DNA from: a virus
DNA: 32,199 nt
Virus record (IMG/VR): IMGVR_UViG_3300020160_001165
Span: 1-32,199 of that record
Direction: 5' to 3' (one strand)
Shown here piece after piece: positions 12,408 through 20,295 of the stretch. Made by a program: the position numbers and the translations under genes. The notes below the pieces were generated by a model that was given only the letters and a program-made list of their open reading frames with translations, was not told the DNA's origin and did not search any database. The first letter of the stretch is position 1. Every line of letters starts with the position of its first letter.

Positions 12408-14131
12408 TTTTCACCACTTTCTGTAGATAAGGTTTGTTTTTCATAGCCAGGAACAAACTGGCCAATATCATTATTATACACCCTAACCGTACCAAATTCT
12501 TCCATATCGTCAAGCTCTTCATATTGCTTGAAGTCAGAGCCAAGAATTTCAATATCGACTTCCATTTCCATTGACATATTCTCAACACATGTGAAAACTG
12601 AACCGGCTAATGCGTCAGCCAAATCTTTTGATCCAGAGTTCGGGTGATCAATTTTGTTATTAGCAAACAATCTTAATTTCAACAATTCTTCCTCAACCAA
12701 TAACTCATTCCAATAACCACGCAATCTTGTATCATATATTGTTGTCATTAAAGTATCGTAATCAGTTTTCTTAACGCTATGGAAATCAGCATTGATACCT
12801 TGCGCTTTAAGACTTTGGATCATCTCAATGGATTGCCAACGGTCAAAAGTTACTTTTGCTACATCGAATTTTCTACACAATTCAATAATCATTTGCCTAA
12901 CTGAAGCAAAATTTATTTCAGCTCCGGGAGCTGCTTCCCAAGAATGAATCAAATCAACATTAATAACAGGAAGGTTTTCCACTCCCATAGATGTTTTAAT
13001 TTCCTTAAAGCCAGCGCAATGGCTCATACATAAAGCTGACCTGTCTCTTTTAAGGCCTAAGTCAATATGAATAAACCTTCTGTGCCCATCTGTATTGTTA
13101 AACCAAGGCTTATAAATACCATCTTCATCAACAGGGCTTTCTGCATGCATAAAAGATTTCCTTACTAGATCAGGATCTCTAAAGTATGCGTCTTCCATTG
13201 CCGGAGGTTCACATTCAAATCTTGCCCTAGCCTCAATTGGATTTCTAATATATTCTGATTCTAATTGATGTCTTTCAATCGTAGGATTACATTCCCATGT
13301 AGCAGCTTTAATTCTCCAAGTTTTTGGCTCTTCTCTTTCAGCAGAACCAAAATATCTTTGTTGAATAAAGTCTCCTTTATATCTAGGGAATGACAAAAGG
13401 ATAACCTTACCGACTTCCGGGAAACGAGACATAACAGATAACTTACTCATGTTATAAATTGCAGAGGCAGAACCTTTTGATCTTAATTCCCCTCTTGTTT
13501 CCGCATCTGTTTTAAAAGCTGAGATCTCATCCAAAATTACAGTCATAACTTCATAACCTTCCCATCCTTCACTTTCAGAGTGACCTGAAAAGCATCGTAC
13601 TGGTCTGCTAAAGAAAAAGATTTCCGATACTCTTGGCTCGAATCCAACTTGATTAAAATAAGGTGAACTTAACAATAGGTTCTTCAAAGGTTCAAAAAAA
13701 ACTCTTTGAGCTTGCTGTGCGTTAACAGCTAAGTTAAGAAGGTCAATATATACACCCTTTGCTTTTCCATAATAACCTAATGGGTCTTTTAGGCAATGGA
13801 GAATATAAACGGTATAAGCCATTGATATTCTTGCACAATGGTCTTTTCCAGAACCCTTGCCTAACATGCAGATTACTTCGTTGTCGGTATATTTTTTATA
13901 ATATTCTGATCCCTTTTCCTCTCCCATCATCTTTTGTAGGGTATGCTCTTTCAGGATTTGGGTACTGTGCCTTACTATTTCCAATTGAATTGGGCTTAAA
14001 TTTGGTAAACCTAAAAATCTTTTATCAGTTACAAATTCTTCAATAGATACCGGCACTTCTTCAAGTTCATCTTGATTTAATAGTTTATCAAAATCTTCAT
14101 ATCGAAGATTCATTCCGAGATAATCACTCAT
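12389..14131 (-). CDS. terL: Terminase large subunit
   Basis: This is the DNA-packaging motor of tailed phages: an N-terminal ATPase translocates DNA into the prohead and a C-terminal RNase H-like nuclease cuts the concatemer. The 580-residue product shows a P-loop LGKGSGKD (90-97), a Walker B/glutamate pair VILDE (198-202), a coupling-type LSFPR segment (246-250), and nuclease acidic residues in HIDLG (D357), TFDRW (D430) and SKDLADAL (D503 and D506). Length is typical. AAAGGAG lies before the ATG. It follows the putative small subunit, separated by 115 nt containing tandem repeats. Confidence 0.95.
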   Translation of the reverse strand: MSDYLGMNLRYEDFDKLLNQDELEEVPVSIEEFVTDKRFLGLPNLSPIQLEIVRHSTQILKEHTLQKMMGEEKGSEYYKKYTDNEVICMLGKGSGKDHCARISMAYTVYILHCLKDPLGYYGKAKGVYIDLLNLAVNAQQAQRVFFEPLKNLLLSSPYFNQVGFEPRVSEIFFFSRPVRCFSGHSESEGWEGYEVMTVILDEISAFKTDAETRGELRSKGSASAIYNMSKLSVMSRFPEVGKVILLSFPRYKGDFIQQRYFGSAEREEPKTWRIKAATWECNPTIERHQLESEYIRNPIEARARFECEPPAMEDAYFRDPDLVRKSFMHAESPVDEDGIYKPWFNNTDGHRRFIHIDLGLKRDRSALCMSHCAGFKEIKTSMGVENLPVINVDLIHSWEAAPGAEINFASVRQMIIELCRKFDVAKVTFDRWQSIEMIQSLKAQGINADFHSVKKTDYDTLMTTIYDTRLRGYWNELLVEEELLKLRLFANNKIDHPNSGSKDLADALAGSVFTCVENMSMEMEVDIEILGSDFKQYEELDDMEEFGTVRVYNNDIGQFVPGYEKQTLSTESGEKWLESL

Positions 14132-14148
14132 TTATTTTGCTCCTTTAG

Positions 14149-14251
14149 CAAGTAAGGGCCCAAAAAGCCGTCTCTTCTTATAATGGGTAAGGCCCCTAAA
14201 AAGAGTCTCTTTATATGAGGGTAAGGCCTTGTTTTTCCGTCTCTTCTTATG
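14149..14251. repeat. Three imperfect 34-35 bp tandem repeats between terminase genes
   Basis: On the minus strand three units (14251-14218, 14217-14183, 14182-14149) share AAGAGAC, a homopolymeric A/T patch and GGCCTTAC (GCCCTTAC in the third). Distances between matching AAGAGAC and CCTTAC elements are 34 and 35 bp. The first unit overlaps the stop codon of the upstream gene; the last ends just before the ribosome binding site of terL. The stretch is open in one frame but has no independent start. Candidate roles are a packaging (pac/cos) recognition site for the small subunit, or a translational control element. Confidence 0.75.
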
Positions 14252-14846
14252 GTTCAGTAATTTCTGCATCGCTAATTTCCTCACTATCAACATCAACGAC
14301 TTCTTCCTCAGCCATAATCTCAAAAGCTATTGCTAACTCTCTTCTTACAGCATCAGCAATCTCTGGGTACTTGGAAATAACATCACGAAGAACTCTTGAG
14401 AGTATTTGGTTAACATTCTCAGCTTTCTGCATTCGTGCAATGTATTCCCCATCAGAAGTGTTAATGCCCAACAACTTGTGTAACTGAGCTTTCTTTGTTG
14501 CCAGTTCACCCGCAAGTTTGATTGCAGAAATTCTTGCCGGAACCATTCCATGATCTGTTGCAATATTGATTGTCTCCCAAGCCTCTTTGCTCAACTGATC
14601 AAATTCTTGGAGTGCTTTTACAGTATTAAACTGAACTCTTTCAAGGAAATATGGGTCTTCATCTGCTTGGCGATTGAGAATCTTCTTGTATTCATCAATG
14701 TATATTTTTACATCATTTGTTTTTAAAGCCATTAGTGATGCAATTTCATGCATTGAATAGCCTTTTATGTGAAGAAGACCAACTTCTTCCACATCTCTTA
14801 ATTTTTCAATTAAAGTTTTACTTTCAGTTCTTTCGATATCTGACAT
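14247..14846 (-). CDS. terS: Putative terminase small subunit
   Basis: In tailed phages the small subunit recognises the packaging site and loads DNA on the large subunit. This 199-residue protein directly precedes terL and begins with a helix-turn-helix-like segment (LLHIKGYSMHEIASLMALKT, about 24-43) followed by long helices (NTVKALQEFDQLSKEAWETI, about 74-93) and an acidic disordered tail. That DNA-binding/oligomerisation/acidic-tail layout and the gene order fit a small terminase, but sequence identity of this family is too low to be certain. The start at 14846 overlaps the upstream glycosyltransferase gene by 37 nt. Confidence 0.65.
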   Translation of the reverse strand: MSDIERTESKTLIEKLRDVEEVGLLHIKGYSMHEIASLMALKTNDVKIYIDEYKKILNRQADEDPYFLERVQFNTVKALQEFDQLSKEAWETINIATDHGMVPARISAIKLAGELATKKAQLHKLLGINTSDGEYIARMQKAENVNQILSRVLRDVISKYPEIADAVRRELAIAFEIMAEEEVVDVDSEEISDAEITEP

Positions 14847-15886
14847 AATCTTTCGTAGTACCCTTCTGCAGCAGAATCCCAGCTCATAGTCTGTTCATTT
14901 AGTACGGCATTATTAAATGTATAATCAGAAACTACATCGTAGTTATTGTATACATATAACATTTTATCACATAAATCATCAAATTTTGGCTTTGCCCAAG
15001 TACCACAGTCACTATAAATACCATTCATATTAATAGAACTATCTTCAAACTCTAATGGGACTGATAACTCTGCGTACTCTGTACAAGCAGTTGCATTGGT
15101 GCAAATTGTTGGGATACCTTTTGCTATACCCTGATAAGGGAGCATCCCCCAACCTTCACCGCTTGTTGGATAGACAACACAATCACATAAGTCATAAATA
15201 TTGCTCAACTCTTCCATTGAGACATCTTTATCAATCACATCTATTTGAGGATGTTTCTCGATAGCAAGCATCTCTCCAGATTTGTACCATCGGGCATCAG
15301 GAGCGTCTATGCTCTTATAAAGGAGTCTTATACTCTCATCGCCTGAAAATATCTTTATAAAAGCATCCACAGTCATCTGAGTATTCTTGCGAGTCGATGG
15401 TGATCCAATACAAAGGAAAGTAAATTTATTATCAACGAAGGAAGCAAACCTTCTCTTGGGACTGAATAGTTTGTTAACTCCAAGTCTGAAATTAAAAACA
15501 GGAACTGTCACACCGGATTCTTCAAAAACATTCTTTGCCCAAAGAGATGTTGTCCATATCTCATCCATTTGATTCATTCGAGAAACCCAATCACTTGGTA
15601 ACTTGCTTGTTTCCCAATATGAAAAACCAATGTTGTACTTATTCGATACAGTATAGTCAAGAGGTAATCTATTATTTATGAATACATCTGCTTCAATATT
15701 AATTGATGCACTAGATTGATATTCAATACCGAGTAGTGACAAGTCTTGAATGTCGGATGGTATAAGACATGTTCTTTCAATGTCCATTCCTTTCCCAACA
15801 AGACGACTGTGGATCTCATCTTCAGCGACCTTGTAGCCCTCATTGCGCTCCTGAGAGACGCTAGTGCCATTCCAAATGATTTTCAT
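14810..15886 (-). CDS. GT-B (GT4-like) glycosyltransferase
   Basis: This 358-residue protein is probably a retaining GT-B sugar transferase using a nucleotide-sugar donor. The second Rossmann half begins near FLCIGSPSTRKN (157-168), and the donor-site signature YPTSGEGWGMLPYQGIAKG (239-257) matches the GT4 'EG.G....EA...G.P' pattern, although the usual second glutamate is replaced by glutamine. IGFSYWETSKLP (86-97) and DEIWTTS (108-114) resemble GT4 proteins that act on large acceptors. No membrane anchor is seen. It lies between a YkgJ-type gene and the small terminase, so expression with packaging genes suggests a virion target, but a DNA target is also possible. Confidence 0.88.
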   Translation of the reverse strand: MKIIWNGTSVSQERNEGYKVAEDEIHSRLVGKGMDIERTCLIPSDIQDLSLLGIEYQSSASINIEADVFINNRLPLDYTVSNKYNIGFSYWETSKLPSDWVSRMNQMDEIWTTSLWAKNVFEESGVTVPVFNFRLGVNKLFSPKRRFASFVDNKFTFLCIGSPSTRKNTQMTVDAFIKIFSGDESIRLLYKSIDAPDARWYKSGEMLAIEKHPQIDVIDKDVSMEELSNIYDLCDCVVYPTSGEGWGMLPYQGIAKGIPTICTNATACTEYAELSVPLEFEDSSINMNGIYSDCGTWAKPKFDDLCDKMLYVYNNYDVVSDYTFNNAVLNEQTMSWDSAAEGYYERLCQISKELKVKL

Positions 15887-15889
15887 GAA

Positions 15890-16645
15890 TTACTCTTCTG
15901 TTTCAAAAGCTAATTCTTTGCCTCTGTCTTTTGCAGCTTTTCTAAGCTCAACAACAGAATACCCATGAAGTTTTGTGTACTGAACACGATAGTTGTACCA
16001 GCCAGATGTTCCAATCCAGAATTTCTCATCAGTAACCTCTGCAAGCTTCTGTAATTCTTCTGTTTCAAGTAGGAAACTGAGAACACCTAATGGCATATAC
16101 AAACTCATATCATAGTTTTCATGTTTATCTTTTGCATATTCATCAAGCAAGTCTTGATATTGCTTAATAACCTTCTGAACAGGTTCTCCTACGAAGTGAT
16201 CAATCTCACCATTTGCATTTCTAATTCTTGGACAGAATTCATCAACACTTGTGATTGTTCCGAATGTCCGGCACACCAATGGTCGATATCCATAAACGGT
16301 GCAACCGTTTTTATAAAAAGCACAATGCCTCTTCGTTTCTCCACCGTCTTTCCAAGTTTCATCGTACATCGCTTCTTTAAGTGATTCAATTACTTCTAGA
16401 ATCCACGCATCAGCACTTTCTTGACCAGTGCTTTCCATCTTCAAGTAATACTCTTGAGTAATTCTAAATGCGATATTTGCACATTCAGTCATTGGTATTA
16501 CAAGACCAATCTTGCAACACTCCCCGGAGCCAAGGCATTTGTACTTAGTAGCATTCTGCTTTGCCTCAATAACACGCACTTGGTTATACAACATATCTAG
16601 TTTTGCAAAAGTTATAATATCTTTTGCGACAACACTTCTTTTCAT
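15890..16645 (-). CDS. YkgJ-family cysteine-cluster protein
   Basis: In this 251-residue protein C37-x5-C43-C44, then C108-x6-C115, YGYRPLVCRTFG (118-129, C125) and C138 reproduce the YkgJ-type domain, annotated as a putative zinc- or iron-chelating cysteine cluster. The biochemical function of the family is not settled; some members have been proposed to be Fe-S oxidoreductases. The C-terminal 100 residues are a helical extension ending in KAAKDRGKELAFETEE. The ATG overlaps the upstream HTH gene as ATGA. Possible roles include modifying an amino acid or supplying metal, but nothing in the neighbourhood decides. Confidence 0.85.
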   Translation of the reverse strand: MKRSVVAKDIITFAKLDMLYNQVRVIEAKQNATKYKCLGSGECCKIGLVIPMTECANIAFRITQEYYLKMESTGQESADAWILEVIESLKEAMYDETWKDGGETKRHCAFYKNGCTVYGYRPLVCRTFGTITSVDEFCPRIRNANGEIDHFVGEPVQKVIKQYQDLLDEYAKDKHENYDMSLYMPLGVLSFLLETEELQKLAEVTDEKFWIGTSGWYNYRVQYTKLHGYSVVELRKAAKDRGKELAFETEE

Positions 16646-16938
16646 CTTCCCATTCCTTTTTTTCTTGCTCTTGTTTGTTTTGCCTGATCACGCCTACGCT
16701 TCTCAACTTCAAGTTGCATAGGTGATTTTGGCCTTCTTAAAGCTGTTGCTGATAGGTTTCTTCCCTTACCTCTAAACTTTAAAAGATCATATTTTTTACA
16801 CCAGTTATAGATAGCCTGTGGTGTTACTGAGATACCGTAACTCTGCTCAAGAACTTTGACAATATCTGTAAGGTTCATGCGCTTCTTTACATAGTGTTCA
16901 TAAAGCCATGTCTGATCCTTGTAAGGTTCATCAGCCAT
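16642..16938 (-). CDS. Helix-turn-helix DNA-binding protein
   Basis: In this 98-residue protein residues 6-55 look like a homeodomain-like HTH (TWLYEHYVKKRMNLTDIVKV, then ISVTPQAIYNWCKKYDL as recognition helix), similar to short phage and transposase HTH domains. The C-terminal 40 residues are strongly basic (RRPK, KRRRDQAKQTRARKKG) and probably bind DNA backbone. It may be a regulator or an accessory DNA-binding protein. The ATG overlaps the RuvC-like gene by 8 nt with AAGGTAAAGAAG in front. Confidence 0.8.
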   Translation of the reverse strand: MADEPYKDQTWLYEHYVKKRMNLTDIVKVLEQSYGISVTPQAIYNWCKKYDLLKFRGKGRNLSATALRRPKSPMQLEVEKRRRDQAKQTRARKKGMGR

Positions 16939-17506
16939 TCTTCTTTACCTTCCAGTACCATAGAGAAATGCCAATTGCGTCAACAATGTCGTCATCTTCA
17001 ATCCCATCAGTGTCTTTACCAAAAGCAACACCGACAATTTCTCTTACTCTATTTTTTCTTTCGTTCTTCATTTTAATTTGCATTGAACCTTTTGCACCAT
17101 TCTTATCTAAATCAAGTCCATCTTTCTTTGTAACATTTTTATAGCCAATAGCTGGCTTCCACGAAAGAGGGCTTACATCTTCAATTTTTCTGCATCTATC
17201 AGAGATAATTCCCCAAGTAAAACCTATTATATACGAAATAATCCTACTTGTTTGAAAGTTTTGGATATAAACAGATTGTTCAATTACAGCAACATCTGGA
17301 GAATATTGATCAACGACTTTAATCAATTCTTTCTTAATCTTATTAAACTTCTCTGATTGCTGTTTTTCTTTTGATAAATCAATTTTACCAGTTGCAATCA
17401 GTTCTTTATCCCAAGACAAAATTGCCCAAGCTAAGGAATGAGATGCTGGGTCAATAGCTAAGACTTTTTCCCATTTTTCTTTTTGTACAATATCTCTAAG
17501 ACTCAC
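16931..17506 (-). CDS. RuvC-like Holliday junction resolvase
   Basis: In this 191-residue protein the RNase H-like core is visible: VLAIDPASHSLAWAIL (15-30) with D19, VAVIEQSVY (72-80) with E76, and the C-terminal EDDDIVDAIGIS (170-181) with D173 and D176. This is the acidic set of RuvC-type resolvases, which cut branched DNA; in phages they debranch concatemers before packaging. The start is GTG at 17506; TATAAT lies six bases upstream and AGAGG lies rather far away, so a leaderless start is possible, although the hexamer also overlaps the stop codon of the upstream gene. Confidence 0.85.
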   Translation of the reverse strand: MSLRDIVQKEKWEKVLAIDPASHSLAWAILSWDKELIATGKIDLSKEKQQSEKFNKIKKELIKVVDQYSPDVAVIEQSVYIQNFQTSRIISYIIGFTWGIISDRCRKIEDVSPLSWKPAIGYKNVTKKDGLDLDKNGAKGSMQIKMKNERKNRVREIVGVAFGKDTDGIEDDDIVDAIGISLWYWKVKKNG

Positions 17507-17513
17507 TTAGATA

Positions 17514-17822
17514 TTATACCTCTTTTCTAAGTTTTTCTTCGTCATATCCCCAAGAAACAAGTCTTTTTATGTATCTTTCTTTCTTGCATTGTTCACAAAT
17601 TGCTTCTTTATTATAAGAAGATAAAATTGTAGTACATAATTTAGTCTTACAAACTCTTTTTTTATGCTTGTTTTCTTTAGTTTCATAATACTTCTCTAAT
17701 AGTTTTTTATTAGTTACTAATCTTCTACATTCAACGCTACAATATAAAGCATTATAGACTTTTGCAACAAATACATTATTGCATTTGTCATTCCCGCATA
17801 TTCTTGGTTCTTCTCTAAACAT
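17514..17822 (-). CDS. Double zinc-finger protein
   Basis: In this 102-residue protein two four-cysteine groups are clear: C9-x4-C14-x13-C28-x3-C32 and C58-x4-C63-x12-C76-x2-C79. The first resembles treble-clef fingers of small phage proteins and HNH-like proteins without a nuclease motif. The ATG at 17822 lies inside the end of the upstream gene; a GTCGGGGG stretch abuts it. An extension to 17861 would deepen the overlap. It probably binds nucleic acid and sits between two junction-processing nucleases. Confidence 0.75.
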   Translation of the reverse strand: MFREEPRICGNDKCNNVFVAKVYNALYCSVECRRLVTNKKLLEKYYETKENKHKKRVCKTKLCTTILSSYNKEAICEQCKKERYIKRLVSWGYDEEKLRKEV

Positions 17823-18534
17823 CCCCCGACCAGCATTTATCAGCCAAATCACATTGAGCACATTTTGCGGATGTGCGCTTGTAAGGCTGCTTAGGCATAT
17901 TACCTTCTAGGAAGTCAGTATATATACCATTATATTTTTTAAAGAGTTTGTCGATAAACTCATCATCTCGCTCTATAAAGATAGGCAAAATCTCTTGATT
18001 GTTTTTATTTTCGTAAATTACATAACCACTTGGTAAGTCTAGGCATCTCATGTAGATTTGCGCCTGCCTATAGTGATCGTCTTTGGGCTTGTTATAAATC
18101 TGTCTATAGTTAAAACCTTCTGCGCTGATTGACTTCAGCTCAATAAGTTTATGACCATACCAGTCAATTATACCATCGGCTGTGCCCTCAATTGGTGGAT
18201 TTGAATAATTAACAGGGATTTCCTCTGCTACCAATATACCCATCTCTCTGAGATAACTGTAAAGTCTTTCATGAACCGCATGCCCATTATCAAAGATTCT
18301 ATAAGTTTGTGGTCTGAATGAAGTTGTTACTTCTTGACCTTCAAATAGGTAATGCCAGTACCTAGCGCACTGGTTTGTGTAACTAGGGTGGAAGCCCCCT
18401 ACCTTTTTCATGGCAGGAGAGTTTCTTTTTTCCAAATTTGCGTCAATAGCAATTAGCAATTCTGCTGTTACTTGTTCGTCAGATTTAAGAATCTTCTCTA
18501 CTTTTGGGGCTTTGAGTTTGTTTAGTGATTTCAA
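17815..18534 (-). CDS. Cas4/RecB-like PD-(D/E)XK nuclease with Fe-S cysteines
   Basis: In this 239-residue protein the nuclease core shows H86, GTADGIID (117-124, D120) and LIELKSIS (130-137, E132 and K134), followed by YRQAQIYM (155-162), the QhxxY-type helix of RecB-family nucleases. C56 in the N-terminal part and C225, C228 and C234 at the C-terminus match the four ligands of the [4Fe-4S] cluster in Cas4/AddB-type exonucleases. It probably degrades or resects DNA ends for recombination. The start codon is TTG at 18534, supported by AAAGGAACTTATAA and a TTGA overlap. No CRISPR array is present, so an adaptation role is unlikely. Confidence 0.87.
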   Translation of the reverse strand: MKSLNKLKAPKVEKILKSDEQVTAELLIAIDANLEKRNSPAMKKVGGFHPSYTNQCARYWHYLFEGQEVTTSFRPQTYRIFDNGHAVHERLYSYLREMGILVAEEIPVNYSNPPIEGTADGIIDWYGHKLIELKSISAEGFNYRQIYNKPKDDHYRQAQIYMRCLDLPSGYVIYENKNNQEILPIFIERDDEFIDKLFKKYNGIYTDFLEGNMPKQPYKRTSAKCAQCDLADKCWSGDV

Positions 18535-18848
18535 TTATAAGTTCCTTTACCTGAAATTTTGAGTGCATTTATATTTTCAGACAATGCTTCATACATTGTC
18601 TTCCAAATATCATTAACAAGTTTATCTTGCTCATTCATAATACTTGATTTTCTCTTGAATGCTTGAGATTTGATAATCATTTGTGTCCTATAAGCAGCTA
18701 AAACATTAGCATATTTAATTGCTTGCATTCCAACATAATGATCCGGATTATCAATAATATCCTGAACAATCCTCATGCACTCAATGAATTCCTTTGCTTT
18801 ATCACCCATCTGTGACGCAAGCCATTCTTCATTAACAATTATATCCAT
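18531..18848 (-). CDS. Small helical protein, unknown function
   Basis: This 105-residue protein is predicted all-helical (EEWLASQMGDKAKEFIECMR, about 7-26; MQAIKYANVLAAYRTQMIIK, about 41-60). No motif recognised. It lies between the cytosine methyltransferase and the Cas4-like nuclease, overlapping both, and has AAAGGAAATTAAAAA before the ATG. It might be an accessory subunit for one of them. Confidence 0.75.
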   Translation of the reverse strand: MDIIVNEEWLASQMGDKAKEFIECMRIVQDIIDNPDHYVGMQAIKYANVLAAYRTQMIIKSQAFKRKSSIMNEQDKLVNDIWKTMYEALSENINALKISGKGTYN

Positions 18849-20140
18849 TTTTTAATTTCCTTTCCTATCCACTCTGCTACTGGTGATGCAATGGCGTTAC
18901 CACACATCTTGTAGCGATTTGTGTCAGCAATTATCTTATCATCTGCGGTGAGTCTTGTATGGTCGTCAGGGAACCCCATCAACCGTTCACATTCCAATGG
19001 TGTCAATCTTCTTAAAACCAATTCCGGTGTGCAAACACCATGTTGTGAAATTGTATCAAGAGTATAAGACGGATCACCAATCTCACCAAAACCTTTACCT
19101 TGTGGACCAGAAGTGTCTGCTCTTCCTATGATTGTTCCTTGTATTGGGATAGCAACTTGCTCACCAATAAGAGGAACTTGACCACCACCTGTGCCCATTC
19201 TGTGTTTTAATGTTGGCATAATTCCATCTTCGTATATACGAACATCATTAACCCTTGTTCCATCAACTATTATTACAGTTGAGCGGCTATCACCTGTGTT
19301 GTCAAAAGCGTTTAGAGTCGGCGCTACGGCATTTGTAATCCAAGATTCATCATCTTCAGTGCTTTGAGCTCTTTTAGATTTGACATAAGGCTCCAGTATG
19401 AAGTTCATATCTGGTCTTTTATAATCAGATGCTGAGAGACTTACTCCGCCTTCTTCGTACTTACTGAATCCAGTTTTTCCGTACCAGATAGGTTCACTAA
19501 CGCTTGCCTCAACGGTTCTGGAAGCCTGTTTCCTTTTCTTTCGGCTCTTCTTAATATCCCCTCTGCTGTCTTCGGGGACAGGTAGAATTTTTCCACCACT
19601 TCGCTCAAGGGCTGAAGAATCCCAACTAGCGATGACGAATACTCGTCTTCTACGCTGGGGGACTCCGAACCACTGTGCATCCAAGATGTGCCATTCGATT
19701 CCCAATGCCCCGATGTTTGCCATTTGGTCAAGGACTTCTCCGAAGTCTTTTCCATTATTACTTGTGAGGGCGCCTGGTACATTTTCCCAGATTGCCCATT
19801 TTGGATATTGATTATTGGTTGCATTACGCATCTCCTTTATTATTCTAATTGCTTCAAAAAATAGACCTGAACGATTGCCTTCAAGTCCTGAACGCTTACC
19901 TGCTACAGATAAGTCTTGGCATGGTGAACCAAATGATATTAAATCAACTGGTGGTAAGTCTGCGCCATTGACATCTCTTACATCTTCAAACTTGGGCACA
20001 TTCGGCCAGTGTTTCTTCAATACACTTTGACAATGTTTATCCCATTCAACTTGGAACTTGCAATTCCATCCTGCTGAGTCAAATCCTAAATCAAATCCGC
20101 CTACTCCGGCAAATAAACTTCCATAAGTTAACTGTCCCAT
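18839..20140 (-). CDS. DNA (cytosine-5-)-methyltransferase
   Basis: This 433-residue protein transfers a methyl group from SAM to C5 of cytosine in DNA. Motif I FAGVGGFDLG (10-19), motif IV with the catalytic PC (GSPCQDLS, 71-78, C74), motif VI WENV (118-121), motif VIII QRRRRVF (162-168) and motif X near the C-terminus (CGNAIASPV) are all in order. A target-recognition region of roughly 200 residues lies between VIII and IX. No restriction endonuclease gene is adjacent, so it is an orphan methyltransferase that may protect phage DNA from host restriction. Target sequence cannot be read from the protein. Confidence 0.95.
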   Translation of the reverse strand: MGQLTYGSLFAGVGGFDLGFDSAGWNCKFQVEWDKHCQSVLKKHWPNVPKFEDVRDVNGADLPPVDLISFGSPCQDLSVAGKRSGLEGNRSGLFFEAIRIIKEMRNATNNQYPKWAIWENVPGALTSNNGKDFGEVLDQMANIGALGIEWHILDAQWFGVPQRRRRVFVIASWDSSALERSGGKILPVPEDSRGDIKKSRKKRKQASRTVEASVSEPIWYGKTGFSKYEEGGVSLSASDYKRPDMNFILEPYVKSKRAQSTEDDESWITNAVAPTLNAFDNTGDSRSTVIIVDGTRVNDVRIYEDGIMPTLKHRMGTGGGQVPLIGEQVAIPIQGTIIGRADTSGPQGKGFGEIGDPSYTLDTISQHGVCTPELVLRRLTPLECERLMGFPDDHTRLTADDKIIADTNRYKMCGNAIASPVAEWIGKEIKKWI

Positions 20141-20295
20141 TTTTTTCCTGACATTAGTTTTGGTTCTTTATGACAGATTCCACATTTACCGAAATGTCCA
20201 TTTCCGTAGTGTGTCTTCCACTCACGACAGCATAGCACCACAATCTCCATTCCGTAGAGTTGCTCAAGTTTTTTTCTTCCGTCACTCAATGTCAT
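20128..20295 (-). CDS. Small zinc-finger protein
   Basis: In this 55-residue protein C22-C23 and C38-x2-C41-H42 flank REWKTHYGNGHFGK, giving a plausible zinc site. The frame is the only coding content of the 140-nt interval between two well-supported genes. The ATG at 20295 overlaps the upstream gene by 14 nt but has no ribosome binding site; an alternative is the ATG at 20250 (40 residues). Longer extensions would lie inside the upstream gene. Function unknown. Confidence 0.6.
   Translation of the reverse strand: MTLSDGRKKLEQLYGMEIVVLCCREWKTHYGNGHFGKCGICHKEPKLMSGKKWDS

Noticed and set aside
13045-13065. Further copy of the terminase-region repeat inside terL
   Set aside because: Only GTCTCTT and AAGGCC are shared and the spacing between them differs; the bases encode conserved nuclease-domain residues.
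14132-14323. Possible 63-codon gene covering the terminase repeats
   Set aside because: Its first half is an alternative frame of the small terminase gene and its second half is the tandem repeat translated; no start with a ribosome binding site is present.
17815-18534. CRISPR-associated Cas4 and a nearby CRISPR array
   Set aside because: The nuclease is Cas4-like, but no regularly spaced identical repeats with unique spacers occur anywhere in the window, and such nucleases are common phage recombination proteins.
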